Positions 31,958 through 39,088 of a DNA stretch of 39,088 nucleotides are shown piece after piece. This DNA is from Aliiroseovarius sp. Lineage in GTDB: Bacteria; Pseudomonadota; Alphaproteobacteria; Rhodobacterales; Rhodobacteraceae. Numbering within the stretch: position 1 is the first letter of the stretch; every line of letters starts with the position of its first letter. The notes beneath the pieces are model-generated. The model was not told the DNA's origin. It saw only the letters and a program-made list of their open reading frames with translations, and searched no databases. The position numbers and the translations under genes are program-made. Location of the stretch: positions 1 to 39,088 of the forward strand of contig DAOUQO010000002.1 in assembly GCA_030625565.1 (NCBI GenBank), in the 5' to 3' direction.

Positions 31958-33592
31958 TCAGGACGAAATTTGTTCGCGCAGGATTGATGCGGTTAGCGAC
32001 ATCATCAGGTAAATGCCCGACAAGATCAAAAACGCCAATATCGTATCTTCAAACGCCCGTGGATAGGTTGCACTGTCAGGGGCGATAGGCGTCACACCAA
32101 GCGATAAATACCGGGTCTGTTTGTTTGCCTCAATCCGCGCGGTTTCCAATTGCTGCAATGCCTGCTGCATCAACATGATTCGGGTTTCAACATTAGTCTG
32201 TGCAATAATCAGTTCGGCACTTTTGCGTGCAAGGGACCCATTTGAACTGCTACCCTCGGTCAACTTGCTGCGCAGGGCTGAAATGACACTTTGAAGCCGC
32301 ACGATGCTTCCTTTGACCCCTTCAACACGCGCTTGGTTGGGGCTTGTATTATCTTCTAGCTGCTGCAACTGCAGTTGTTTATCCAGCAACTGCACTTCGT
32401 AGCTGGTAATCTGCTGCATAACCGAAGCCGTTTCAGACCCGGCATCAAACACGCCCAAACCTTCTTGCAAACGCAGAACTTCGGTCTGGGCTTCTAGCAT
32501 TTTTCTTTCTGCTTCTTCAAAACTTTCGCGCGCGCCTTGCATCTGGTCCTCGCGTTTTCGCAGGGTCAGATTATCCACACGTTCCTCGGCATACCGGATC
32601 AAAGCTTGCGAATAGAGCGCACTGGTTTCAGGGTTGGCGGCGATCACCTCCATCTTGATGATGCCTTCGCTTGGGTCAAACCCGATTTTTACGTTTTTGC
32701 GAAAAAGCGTGAAGGCCTCTTCATTGGATGCGTCTTCGCTTAGGCGCTGGATGGCATCAATACTTGGGTCAGAAAAGTGGGCCTTAAAGCCAACATCGGC
32801 ATCCAGCCTAAGCATCGCTTCGCGCGAGGTCAGGTAACTTTGGACAGTTATCGAATCTTGCGATGTTGCCAATCCCGTACCGCTGAACAACCCCCCCAAA
32901 CCGCTACCGCCGCTTTCGGATTTTTGAATCACAAATTCGGATTTTGTGGCAAACATCGGCGTGGCAACAGCGTAATAATAATACCCCGCCAGCAATGTAG
33001 GTAAAAAGACAAAGAACGCCAAACGGGTGAATAACAAAAAGACCTTGCGACGCCGGCGTTTGGCGATATCCACTTGGATATCTATAATGGATTTTGCCCG
33101 GCTGGTCGCATCCATCACATCTTTGGATGGAAGGTTTGATTTGGCATCCACAACCTGCGGCAACTGCACAGGTGCCGACGTCGTGGGGGTGCCTTCGGCC
33201 GCCACAAGTTCAAGCATTGTCGAGCGCTGAAAAGGGTCAATTCCAGCTTGGCGCAATACCCGCACCGCATCAAAATCGGAAATTGCCGGCAGGCCGTGTT
33301 TTTGCGCAATACGTCTGGCCATACGCAACTGGCGGCCTGTCAGGCCCTCTTTGCGAATGGCGGATATTTCATCTTCAGAACCCTTAGAACCTTCGCCCTT
33401 TAGGGCAGTAGCCGCAGCTGCACCAAATTTTCCCTCGCCAAACCCGTCTTCGTGGGGGGCCAAAGCGGCCTCCTCCATAGCATTCAGCGTACGGGGCGTG
33501 CCACGTACAGCCCGCGCGGGCTGCTCGGATGCAGAATGCGGCGCCGAAGAACGGCGCACACGAAACTTTTTAGCCCTGGGTTTGGTAGTCAT
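31958..33592 (-). CDS. kpsE: Capsule polysaccharide export inner-membrane protein (KpsE/BexC/CtrB family)
   Basis: This 544-residue protein of the polysaccharide copolymerase type links the inner-membrane ABC exporter to the outer membrane. The core has a first membrane helix at about residues 183-207 (VFLLFTRLAFFVFLPTLLAG), a large periplasmic part with coiled coils at about 330-490, and a second helix near 514-533. Before the first helix is an unusually long, charged cytoplasmic N-terminus (about 180 residues) with a helical motif LTGRQLRMARRIAQKHGLPA near 84-103. This is absent from E. coli KpsE (about 380 residues). The start overlaps the kpsT gene by 23 bases. It belongs to the kpsT-kpsE-kdsA unit. 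Confidence 0.88.
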   Translation of the reverse strand: MTTKPRAKKFRVRRSSAPHSASEQPARAVRGTPRTLNAMEEAALAPHEDGFGEGKFGAAAATALKGEGSKGSEDEISAIRKEGLTGRQLRMARRIAQKHGLPAISDFDAVRVLRQAGIDPFQRSTMLELVAAEGTPTTSAPVQLPQVVDAKSNLPSKDVMDATSRAKSIIDIQVDIAKRRRRKVFLLFTRLAFFVFLPTLLAGYYYYAVATPMFATKSEFVIQKSESGGSGLGGLFSGTGLATSQDSITVQSYLTSREAMLRLDADVGFKAHFSDPSIDAIQRLSEDASNEEAFTLFRKNVKIGFDPSEGIIKMEVIAANPETSALYSQALIRYAEERVDNLTLRKREDQMQGARESFEEAERKMLEAQTEVLRLQEGLGVFDAGSETASVMQQITSYEVQLLDKQLQLQQLEDNTSPNQARVEGVKGSIVRLQSVISALRSKLTEGSSSNGSLARKSAELIIAQTNVETRIMLMQQALQQLETARIEANKQTRYLSLGVTPIAPDSATYPRAFEDTILAFLILSGIYLMMSLTASILREQISS

Positions 33593-34229
33593 AAAGCTGC
33601 TTTGCCTCTTCTAAGGTGTCGAACATGTAAAACTGACCATCTTTCAAAACCGCGGCCGATCGGCAGAATTTTTCAAGCGTTTTCGCCTGATGTGACACCA
33701 CAATAACTGTAGATTTCTCTAACCGCTGGCGTAGCACGTCACCGGCTTTTCTGTTAAATTCGGCATCCGTGGTTTGCGGCATACCTTCATCAATCAGGTA
33801 TATATCAAACTCCAGCGCTAAAAGTAGTGCAAAAGTCAGGCGCGCCCGCATTCCCTGACTGTAAGTGCCGACAGGCATGTCATAATATTCATCCAGACCA
33901 CACAACCAGCGGGTAAATGCCTCAAGATAATCGGGGTCAAGCCCGTAAAGCTGCGCCACATAGCGGGCGTTTTCCTTGGCCGATAATTTCGGAACAACCC
34001 CGCCCATAAAGCCAAGCGGAAATGACACACGACAGTTGCGCCGGATTTCACCATCATCCGGTTTTTCAAGCCCGGCCATCATGTTGATCAGGGTGGTTTT
34101 CCCGCTACCGTTCGGGGCCAGAATACCAAGGGAATTACCAAGTTCGACACGAAACGACGCCTGATCAAGAATGACCTTGCGTTGCCTACCCGTCCAAAAG
34201 GACTTGCTTACATTAATAAATTCCAACAT
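33570..34229 (-). CDS. kpsT: Capsule polysaccharide ABC exporter ATP-binding protein KpsT
   Basis: This 219-residue ATPase is the energising subunit of capsular polysaccharide export (KpsT/BexA/CtrD). It shows Walker A as APNGSGKTT (Ala for the usual first Gly of the P-loop), VSFPLGFMGGVVPKLSAKEN typical of KpsT, the signature YSQGMRARLTFALLLA in place of LSGGQ, Walker B DIYLIDEGMP and the switch histidine VVSHQAKTL. The permease partner KpsM is not next to it. The ATG at 34229 has only a weak ribosome site. It is the first gene of the unit kpsT-kpsE-kdsA and is divergent from the Mrp operon. Confidence 0.88.
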   Translation of the reverse strand: MLEFINVSKSFWTGRQRKVILDQASFRVELGNSLGILAPNGSGKTTLINMMAGLEKPDDGEIRRNCRVSFPLGFMGGVVPKLSAKENARYVAQLYGLDPDYLEAFTRWLCGLDEYYDMPVGTYSQGMRARLTFALLLALEFDIYLIDEGMPQTTDAEFNRKAGDVLRQRLEKSTVIVVSHQAKTLEKFCRSAAVLKDGQFYMFDTLEEAKQLYDYQTQG

Positions 34230-34518
34230 TGGGTTTTACCCGATCGGTTTTAAGTGCCTCAGCGTACGTTTTTGCAAGCCTATCGTACAATTCCTAATAA
34301 ATACCCACTAAATGGTCTAAGCTTGCATTTCTTATGATATGCGGGCTTTGGTGCCCCTTTTGCAATGGATATCATGCAAATCTGCCTAATTTAGGGCAGA
34401 CATTCAGAGTTCAGAATAATTGGGTTTCTGTAAAAAGATGCGATCCAGAACTATACACTCGGTTTTTCACAACCTATATTTGATCGAAGAATACGCAGCG
34501 CAAGGATCGGGGGCAGAC
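34230..34518. other. Divergent intergenic region between kpsT and the mrp operon
   Basis: This 289-base gene-free stretch must hold the promoters for kpsT (minus) and the mrp operon (plus). ATGATAT at 34334-34340 and ATATCAT at 34369-34375 are inverted seven-base arms 28 bases apart, a weak candidate for a regulator site. No clear sigma-70 promoter, riboswitch or terminator could be identified by eye. Confidence 0.35.
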
Positions 34519-35031
34519 TTGAAACGGATTATAACGGCTCTGGCGATGATGGGGCTGTGGCTTTTGATGTCTGGGATATACGAGCCAATGTTGGTTGGCT
34601 ATGGCGTGGTCTCGGTTTTGCTGGTCAGTTGGGTTATGGCGCGGATGGACAGGGTCGATGGCGACCTGCTGCACTGGCACATAAAACCCTTTGCATTTTT
34701 CAAATATCAAGCATGGCTGATGGGCGAAATTGCCAAGGCAAACTGGGTTGTTACCCGCAATATATTGTCGCCCAACCTGCATTTACGCCAACATATGTTT
34801 GCGGTGCCGGTGACGGCCGAAAGCGATATTGCCCAAGTGATGTTCGCCAATTCAATCACCCTGACCCCCGGCACAATCACGATCGAGACCGAGCCGGGGC
34901 GCTTTACCGAACCAGGCCGGTTTTTGGTGCATGCTTTGGATTACACAGATGCAGACCCAGCCAGTATTGCCGAAATGGACCGTCGGGTTGTCGCGTGTGA
35001 AACCGCACGTGCCGGCGAAGGGGCAGCGTAA
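34519..35031 (+). CDS. mrpE: Na+(K+)/H+ antiporter subunit E (MrpE/MnhE)
   Basis: This is a 170-residue small membrane subunit of a multisubunit Mrp antiporter, which exchanges Na+ or K+ for protons. Two hydrophobic segments lie in the first 50 residues (ALAMMGLWLLMSG, GYGVVSVLLVSWVMA), followed by AKANWVVTRNILSPNL and NSITLTPGTITIE, characteristic of MnhE. I chose the TTG at 34519, giving MKRIITALAMM as in relatives, with GGGGG about five bases upstream. An ATG at 34438 or a TTG at 34420 would add 27 or 33 residues with no membrane character. It is the first gene of the operon and its stop overlaps the mrpF start by one base. Confidence 0.85.
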   Translation: MKRIITALAMMGLWLLMSGIYEPMLVGYGVVSVLLVSWVMARMDRVDGDLLHWHIKPFAFFKYQAWLMGEIAKANWVVTRNILSPNLHLRQHMFAVPVTAESDIAQVMFANSITLTPGTITIETEPGRFTEPGRFLVHALDYTDADPASIAEMDRRVVACETARAGEGAA

Positions 35032-35381
35032 TGTTTGAAATCGCGGCGATCGCCGTTCTTATTGCCATGTTGCTGACGCTGTACCGGCTGTTTGCCGGAC
35101 CAACCTTGTATGACAGGGTGCTGGCTGTAAACCTGTTTGGCACGCATACTGTTGTTTTCATTGGTATCTTGGGCTTCTTGACCGGGCGGCCTGATTTTCT
35201 GGATATCGCGCTGTTATATGCGCTGATTAACTTTGTCAGTACCGTCGCAATCCTGAAATTCTTTCGCTATCGTGCCATTGGCGATGTGGGGCGCGCGCCG
35301 ATTTGGCGGCGCAAATCCGCATCGCGGCGCATTCGTCTGCCAAAGCTGGGTAAACGCCCAAAAACAGGGGGCAGTAAATGA
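35031..35381 (+). CDS. mrpF: Cation/H+ antiporter subunit F (MrpF/MnhF)
   Basis: This 116-residue subunit has three membrane segments. Family motifs include LYRLFAGPTLYDRVLAVNLF and RPDFLDIALLYALINFVST. The C-terminal 30 residues are strongly basic (WRRKSASRRIRLPKLGKRPK), an extension beyond the usual 90 or so residues. It overlaps mrpE by one base and mrpG by four (ATGA). It is an accessory subunit needed for assembly of the Mrp complex; it does not carry the proton channel itself. Confidence 0.9.
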   Translation: MFEIAAIAVLIAMLLTLYRLFAGPTLYDRVLAVNLFGTHTVVFIGILGFLTGRPDFLDIALLYALINFVSTVAILKFFRYRAIGDVGRAPIWRRKSASRRIRLPKLGKRPKTGGSK

Positions 35382-35770
35382 ATATTCTGTCTATCCTTAA
35401 CGAAGCTCTAAGCTGGATTTTAATCCTGTCCGGCGCATTTTTCGTCCTGATTGGCGCCATTGGCACAGTGCGTTTCCCCGATTTCTGGTCACGCCTGCAC
35501 GCCGCATCGGTGTCAGACAGCGCCGGAATAATTTTGTTGTTTTTAGGCATGGCAATGCAGGCCGGTTTTTCGCTGATCGCAGTCAAGCTGGCCATTATTG
35601 GCGCGTTTTTATTCATCACCGGCCCGACCGCCACCCACGCCACGGCAAATGCCGCGTTGGTGTCAGGCTTGCGCCCTAAGGAAGCCGAGGGCCTGACCGC
35701 TGCCGAACCTTCGCATAAAAGTAAAAATAGCAAGAAAGACCCCCATAAAATCAAGGGTGTGAAACCATAG
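35378..35770 (+). CDS. mrpG: Cation/H+ antiporter subunit G (MrpG/MnhG)
   Basis: This 130-residue subunit has three membrane segments (residues about 10-30, 47-65 and 70-90). The typical signature is GAIGTVRFPDFWSRLHAAS, then DSAGIILLFLGMAMQAGF. The last 40 residues are a charged lysine-rich tail (KSKNSKKDPHKIKG). It starts within the end of mrpF (ATGA overlap). Its stop codon TAG at 35768-35770 overlaps the proposed AUA start of the next subunit. Confidence 0.9.
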   Translation: MNILSILNEALSWILILSGAFFVLIGAIGTVRFPDFWSRLHAASVSDSAGIILLFLGMAMQAGFSLIAVKLAIIGAFLFITGPTATHATANAALVSGLRPKEAEGLTAAEPSHKSKNSKKDPHKIKGVKP

Positions 35771-36345
35771 AAACCTTTATCGACATAGCGCTTTTTACCC
35801 TATTGGTGGTCACCGCAATCGCGGTAGTGCGGATGCGCAGCCTGTTTGCGGTGGCGATGCTGTCGGGGGCGTTCAGCCTGCTTTCAGCGCTGTTGTTTGT
35901 CACGCTTGACGCGGTCGATGTCGCCTTTACCGAAGCGGCCGTGGGCGCGGGCATTTCCACGGTTTTGATGCTGGGCACCATGGCGCTGACCGCGCGTTTT
36001 GAACGCCATGCCAGCCATTCGCCCGCCCTGCCGCTGTTTGTTGTCACCCTGACCGGGGCTGCAATTATTTACGGCACGCTGGACATGCCCAACTTTGGCG
36101 ACCCTGCCGCGCCTGTGCACCAACATGTTGCGCCAGAATATTTTGAACGCTCGCCACATGAAATTGGCGTGCCCAACGTCGTTACCGGCATTTTGGCCAG
36201 CTATCGGGGCTACGACACAATGGGCGAAACAGCCGTGGTGTTTTCAGCCGGTGTTGGGGTGATGCTGCTGCTTTCCGGTCTGCGCAGACGCAAACGCAAG
36301 GGCGATCCAGACGAAGACACCCAAAACAAGGGGGGGAAAGCCTGA
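35767..36345 (+). CDS. DUF4040 / MrpB-related antiporter subunit, probable AUA start
   Basis: This 192-residue membrane subunit resembles the DUF4040 domain and the end of MrpA/MnhB (VAFTEAAVGAGISTVLMLGT, then MGETAVVFSAGVGVMLLL). No ATG, GTG or TTG lies before codon 12: the earliest usual starts, TTG at 35800 or GTG at 35803, would cut into the first membrane helix. The codon at 35767 is ATA and reads IETFIDIALFTLLVVTAIAV, which would be the expected N-terminus beginning with Met. AAGGG sits nine bases before it. I therefore take AUA at 35767 as the probable start. A point mutation or sequencing error from ATG is the alternative. It lies between mrpG and mrpB. Confidence 0.75.
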   Translation: METFIDIALFTLLVVTAIAVVRMRSLFAVAMLSGAFSLLSALLFVTLDAVDVAFTEAAVGAGISTVLMLGTMALTARFERHASHSPALPLFVVTLTGAAIIYGTLDMPNFGDPAAPVHQHVAPEYFERSPHEIGVPNVVTGILASYRGYDTMGETAVVFSAGVGVMLLLSGLRRRKRKGDPDEDTQNKGGKA

Positions 36346-36785
36346 TGCGTCACCACCTTATCTTGCGGGTTGTCACAAAATTGCTGGTTGGAATGATCAT
36401 GCTATTTGCGCTGTATGTACAGTTTCACGGCGACTATTCCCCCGGAGGCGGTTTTCAGGCCGGCGTGATCATGGCCGTTGCCTTCATTCTTTATGGGCTG
36501 GTTTTTTCGGTCGGACAGGTCCAGCAGGTTTTGCCGGTCTGGCTGGTGCATAAACTGGTCGCGCTGGGCGTGCTGATCTATGCGGGCACCGGCGTTTATT
36601 CAATGCTGACGGGCTATGCCTTTCTGGATTACGCAGCACTTTCGCCCCACCACCCCTCGCATGGGCAACACTGGGGCATTTTATTGGTCGAGGCAGGTGT
36701 TGGCATCACAGTTACCGCCGTAATGGTTGCCATTCACTATGCCTTTGTTGGGCGTGCGCCATTAATCAGCGACGAGGAGTGGTAG
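36345..36785 (+). CDS. mrpB: Cation/H+ antiporter subunit B (MrpB/MnhB)
   Basis: This 146-residue subunit of the MnhB family has four membrane segments. The signature HGDYSPGGGFQAGVIMAVAF is at about residues 29-48, and GILLVEAGVGITVTAVMV lies near the C-terminus. Its ATG overlaps the preceding stop by one base (TGATG). It belongs to the Mrp complex that exports Na+ or K+ in exchange for protons. Confidence 0.92.
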   Translation: MRHHLILRVVTKLLVGMIMLFALYVQFHGDYSPGGGFQAGVIMAVAFILYGLVFSVGQVQQVLPVWLVHKLVALGVLIYAGTGVYSMLTGYAFLDYAALSPHHPSHGQHWGILLVEAGVGITVTAVMVAIHYAFVGRAPLISDEEW

Positions 36786-36788
36786 GAA

Positions 36789-37223
36789 ATGACCGAATTC
36801 ACCCTATCCTTTATTGTTGGCCACATGAATTACTGGCTGTTCACGCTGCTGATGATGACCGGACTTTATATTGTCGTGGACAAGGGCAACCTTGTGAAGA
36901 AAATCGTCGGGCTGAACATGTTCCAGACTGCAGTTTTCATGCTGTATATTTCCATGGGCAAGGTCACGGGCGGCACTGCGCCAATCTTTCCAACCGACAT
37001 GAATATCGACCCCGAAGCGGTGTATTCAAACCCGCTGCCACATGTGCTGATCCTGACCGCGATTGTGGTTGGCATCGCGACAACATCGCTGGGTCTGGCG
37101 CTGATTGTGCGCATCCGCGAAGAATACCACACCATCGAGGAAGCCTTGATACAAAAAATTGAACTTGAAAAAGCCACCCGCGAAATTCGTGAATTTGGTG
37201 AAACTATGGGCGGGCCGGAATAA
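36789..37223 (+). CDS. mrpC: Cation/H+ antiporter subunit C (MrpC/MnhC, NuoK-like)
   Basis: This 144-residue protein has three membrane segments and is homologous to the NuoK subunit of complex I. It shows MTGLYIVVDKGNLVKKIVGL, FQTAVFMLYISMGKVTGG and LPHVLILTAIVVGIATTSLG. A soluble helix-rich tail follows (EEYHTIEEALIQKIELEK). AGGAGTGGTAGGAA provides the ribosome site before the ATG. The stop overlaps the mrpD start by one base. Confidence 0.92.
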   Translation: MTEFTLSFIVGHMNYWLFTLLMMTGLYIVVDKGNLVKKIVGLNMFQTAVFMLYISMGKVTGGTAPIFPTDMNIDPEAVYSNPLPHVLILTAIVVGIATTSLGLALIVRIREEYHTIEEALIQKIELEKATREIREFGETMGGPE

Positions 37224-38761
37224 TGGCCGAAGGATCTGTGCAACACACGGCGCTAAGCCTGCTTGATCACCTGCCGGTTCTGGTGGTTTTAATCCCGTTT
37301 CTGGCCGCCCCTTTGGTGGTTTTGATCGGGCGCAACTGGCTGGCATGGCCGCTGGCGTTCATGGCAGCACTTGGGTCGTTCATCGTGTCGGTAATGTTGC
37401 TGGCCAAGGTGCGTGGCGGCGAAGTTTTGTCATACCATATGGGTGGTTGGGCGCCGCCTTTGGGCATTGAATACCGGATCGATACCGCCAATGCCTTTGT
37501 GTTGCTGATCGTCAGCGCCATTGCTGTGGTGATCTTGCCCTATGCGCGCGCCTCGGTCCGGGTTGAGCTGCCGGACCGCCATGTTCCGCTGTTTTACGCC
37601 TTGTTTTTGCTGGCCTTTACCGGCCTTTTGGGCGTTGCGGCCACGGGTGACGCCTTTAACCTATTTGTGTTTTTGGAAATATCATCCCTATCAACCTACG
37701 TACTGATTGCGCTTGGCGGCTATCGCGACAAACGCGCGCTGACGGCCGCGTTTAATTACCTGATCATGGGCACAATTGGTGCCACGTTTTTCATCATCGG
37801 CATCGGTTTTCTATATATGGCGACCGGCACCCTGAACATGGCCGATCTGGCCGCCCGCATTGCCGAGCTACCTGACAACCGGACCATTCACGCGGGCTTT
37901 GCCTTCATTGTGGTTGGCATCGGCCTGAAGGTGGCGATTTACCCGCTGCACCTGTGGCTGCCAAACGCCTATACCTATGCGCCCAGCGCGATTTCCGCCT
38001 TCATCGCCGCCACAGCCACCAAGGTTGCGGTTTACGTGCTGATGCGGTTTTTGTTTTCGGTGTTTCAGCCTGATTTCGGCTTTGTCGCCGAGACCTTGCA
38101 ATACATCGTCATGCCCTTTGCTCTTCTGGGGATGTTTGCCGCATCTTTCATTGCTATATTCCAAAACGATTTCAAGAAAATGCTGGCCTACAGCTCAATC
38201 GCGCAGATCGGTTATATGCTATTGGGTATCAGCCTGATGTCGGAAACCGGCCTGACCGCCGCCATTGTGCATCTGTTTAATCACGCGATCACCAAGGCGA
38301 CTTTGTTCATGGTTGTTGGGGCCTATGTGCTACGTTCGGGCGGGTCGTTTTATCGCTCGCTTGAGGGCATGGGCAAAACTATGCCGTGGACATCTGCCGC
38401 CGCAATTGTTGGCGGGCTGTCCCTGATCGGGGTGCCAGGAACCGCCGGGTTTATTTCAAAATGGGTGCTGGTACAGGCCGCATTGGAACAAGACATGTGG
38501 TGGATTGCGCTGCTAGTCGTGGCCTCATCCCTGTTGGCGGTTATCTATGTGTGGCGCGGCGTTGAAGTTGTGTTCATGAAACAACCCGCCGATGATGTGG
38601 ACCGCCGCCCAGCACCACTTATGATGATTATCCCGATCTGGATTATGGCAGGCGCTTGCGTCTATTTCGGGCTAGCGACTGACGTGACCTTAGGCGCGGC
38701 CCGTGATGCGGCCCAAGGCCTGATGGCTGGCCCCGGCCCGCTATTGCTGGGGGGGCATTAA
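37223..38761 (+). CDS. mrpD: Cation/H+ antiporter subunit D (MrpD/MnhD, NuoN-like)
   Basis: This 512-residue proton-translocating subunit is homologous to NuoL/M/N (Proton_antipo_M). It has about 14 membrane helices. Key residues are in LLGVAATGDAFNLFVFLEIS (Glu of helix 5), GLKVAIYPLHLWLPNAYTYA (Lys and His) and NDFKKMLAYSSIAQIGYMLL, followed by IVHLFNHAITKATLFM. It provides one of the ion paths of the Mrp antiporter. It follows mrpC with a one-base overlap and precedes a further related subunit. Confidence 0.93.
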   Translation: MAEGSVQHTALSLLDHLPVLVVLIPFLAAPLVVLIGRNWLAWPLAFMAALGSFIVSVMLLAKVRGGEVLSYHMGGWAPPLGIEYRIDTANAFVLLIVSAIAVVILPYARASVRVELPDRHVPLFYALFLLAFTGLLGVAATGDAFNLFVFLEISSLSTYVLIALGGYRDKRALTAAFNYLIMGTIGATFFIIGIGFLYMATGTLNMADLAARIAELPDNRTIHAGFAFIVVGIGLKVAIYPLHLWLPNAYTYAPSAISAFIAATATKVAVYVLMRFLFSVFQPDFGFVAETLQYIVMPFALLGMFAASFIAIFQNDFKKMLAYSSIAQIGYMLLGISLMSETGLTAAIVHLFNHAITKATLFMVVGAYVLRSGGSFYRSLEGMGKTMPWTSAAAIVGGLSLIGVPGTAGFISKWVLVQAALEQDMWWIALLVVASSLLAVIYVWRGVEVVFMKQPADDVDRRPAPLMMIIPIWIMAGACVYFGLATDVTLGAARDAAQGLMAGPGPLLLGGH

Positions 38762-38764
38762 CGC

Positions 38765-39088
38765 ATGTTTGACACAAGCACCCTGATCGCGCTGAGCATG
38801 ATCATCCCCGCAGGGGCCGCCGCCACCAACATAATTTTCCGCGACAGGCCCGATTTGCGCGACACGCTGACGCTGCTGGCCAGCATGGCAACATTTGCCT
38901 GTGTGCTGGGGCTTCTGGCGCTGAACGGTAATGTAACCAGCCCGACCATGACCTTGCTAACGGTGATGCCCGGCCTTGATCTGGCATTTCATGTCGAGCC
39001 ACTGGGGCTGCTGTTTGTCATCGTTGCCTCGGGCCTATGGATGGTCACGCATATTTACGGTGTCGGCTATATGCGCGGTAACAAAGAA
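38765..39088 (+). CDS. Second NuoL/MrpD-like antiporter subunit, N-terminal part
   Basis: This encodes the first 108 residues of another large antiporter subunit of the MrpA/MrpD (NuoL-like) family, cut by the right window edge. It begins MFDTSTLIALSMIIPAGAAA and contains two or three hydrophobic segments, DLAFHVEPLGLLFVIVASGL and the typical VTHIYGVGYMRGNKE. The ATG is three bases after the mrpD stop. It is part of the same operon; which of the large subunits it is cannot be decided from this part. Confidence 0.85.
   Translation, partial: MFDTSTLIALSMIIPAGAAATNIIFRDRPDLRDTLTLLASMATFACVLGLLALNGNVTSPTMTLLTVMPGLDLAFHVEPLGLLFVIVASGLWMVTHIYGVGYMRGNKE

Noticed and set aside
36779-37162. Plus-strand open frame overlapping mrpC in another frame
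   Set aside because: mrpC has a good ribosome site and NuoK-like motifs; the alternative translation is Cys/His-rich without a family.
1-39088. CRISPR arrays, insertion sequences, integrases or phage genes
   Set aside because: No regularly spaced repeats, transposase or integrase motifs were seen on either strand, so any island interpretation lacks a visible mobility gene.

Overview
The window looks like a chromosomal segment of an alphaproteobacterium, most likely a marine Rhodobacterales (roseobacter-type) organism. This rests on recognised gene families only: a rhizobial-type L-rhamnose locus, an ectoine-degradation cluster, a class II (Cys-type) KdsA, a KpsE-like capsule exporter with a long cytoplasmic N-terminus and an Mrp antiporter operon. 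I could not run any search, so the lineage is an inference.

Layout. (1) 1-1722: the 5' part of an FAD aromatic-hydroxylase gene, divergent from an orphan motB. (2) 1.8-9.9 kb: small accessory transcription units. These are a decaying DUF1326/DUF2182/OsmC/methyltransferase operon, a TetR/alpha-beta-hydrolase/glycosyltransferase operon with a 38-bp palindromic operator, and an OsmC/truncated-hemoglobin/GFA operon divergent from a LysR regulator. (3) 9.9-20.5 kb: a complete L-rhamnose locus, rhaRSTPQUK on the minus strand and rhaDI on the plus strand, with paired inverted operators in the shared promoter region. (4) 20.6-25.1 kb: a metallophosphoesterase with an altered active site, a sodium:amino-acid symporter with a universal stress protein, an AsnC regulator, a small unknown protein and an ArsC-like protein. 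(5) 25.3-29.5 kb: ectoine/diaminobutyrate catabolism (doeA, doeB, doeD, with divergent doeX). (6) 29.7 kb: tRNA-Gln(UUG). (7) 29.8-34.2 kb: a BON-MscS channel, kdsA, kpsE and kpsT. (8) 34.5-39.1 kb: an Mrp/Mnh-type cation/proton antiporter operon running off the right edge.

The rha genes form a whole pathway: ABC import (RhaSTPQ), anomer exchange (RhaU), isomerisation (RhaI), a kinase (RhaK) and a fused aldolase/dehydrogenase (RhaD), under the DeoR-type repressor RhaR. The doe genes convert ectoine to N-acetyl-diaminobutyrate, then diaminobutyrate, then aspartate semialdehyde. The final dehydrogenase (DoeC) and a dedicated ectoine importer are not in the window.

The most unexpected structure is a set of tRNA-Gln-derived repeats. 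The tRNA gene at 29.7 kb points leftward. A diverged copy of its 3' end and downstream flank lies at 21.5 kb in the same orientation, and a shorter related copy lies at 1.8 kb. These copies bracket nearly all the accessory catabolic genes, while the sequence to the right of the tRNA looks like core genome. This resembles remnants of tandem insertions at a tRNA attachment site, but no integrase is visible. Other points of note are a conserved Mrp subunit whose only sensible start is an AUA codon, and a metallophosphoesterase in which three canonical motif positions are Asn. I found no CRISPR array, insertion sequence, rRNA or phage structural gene. No gene-free stretch exceeds 300 bases.
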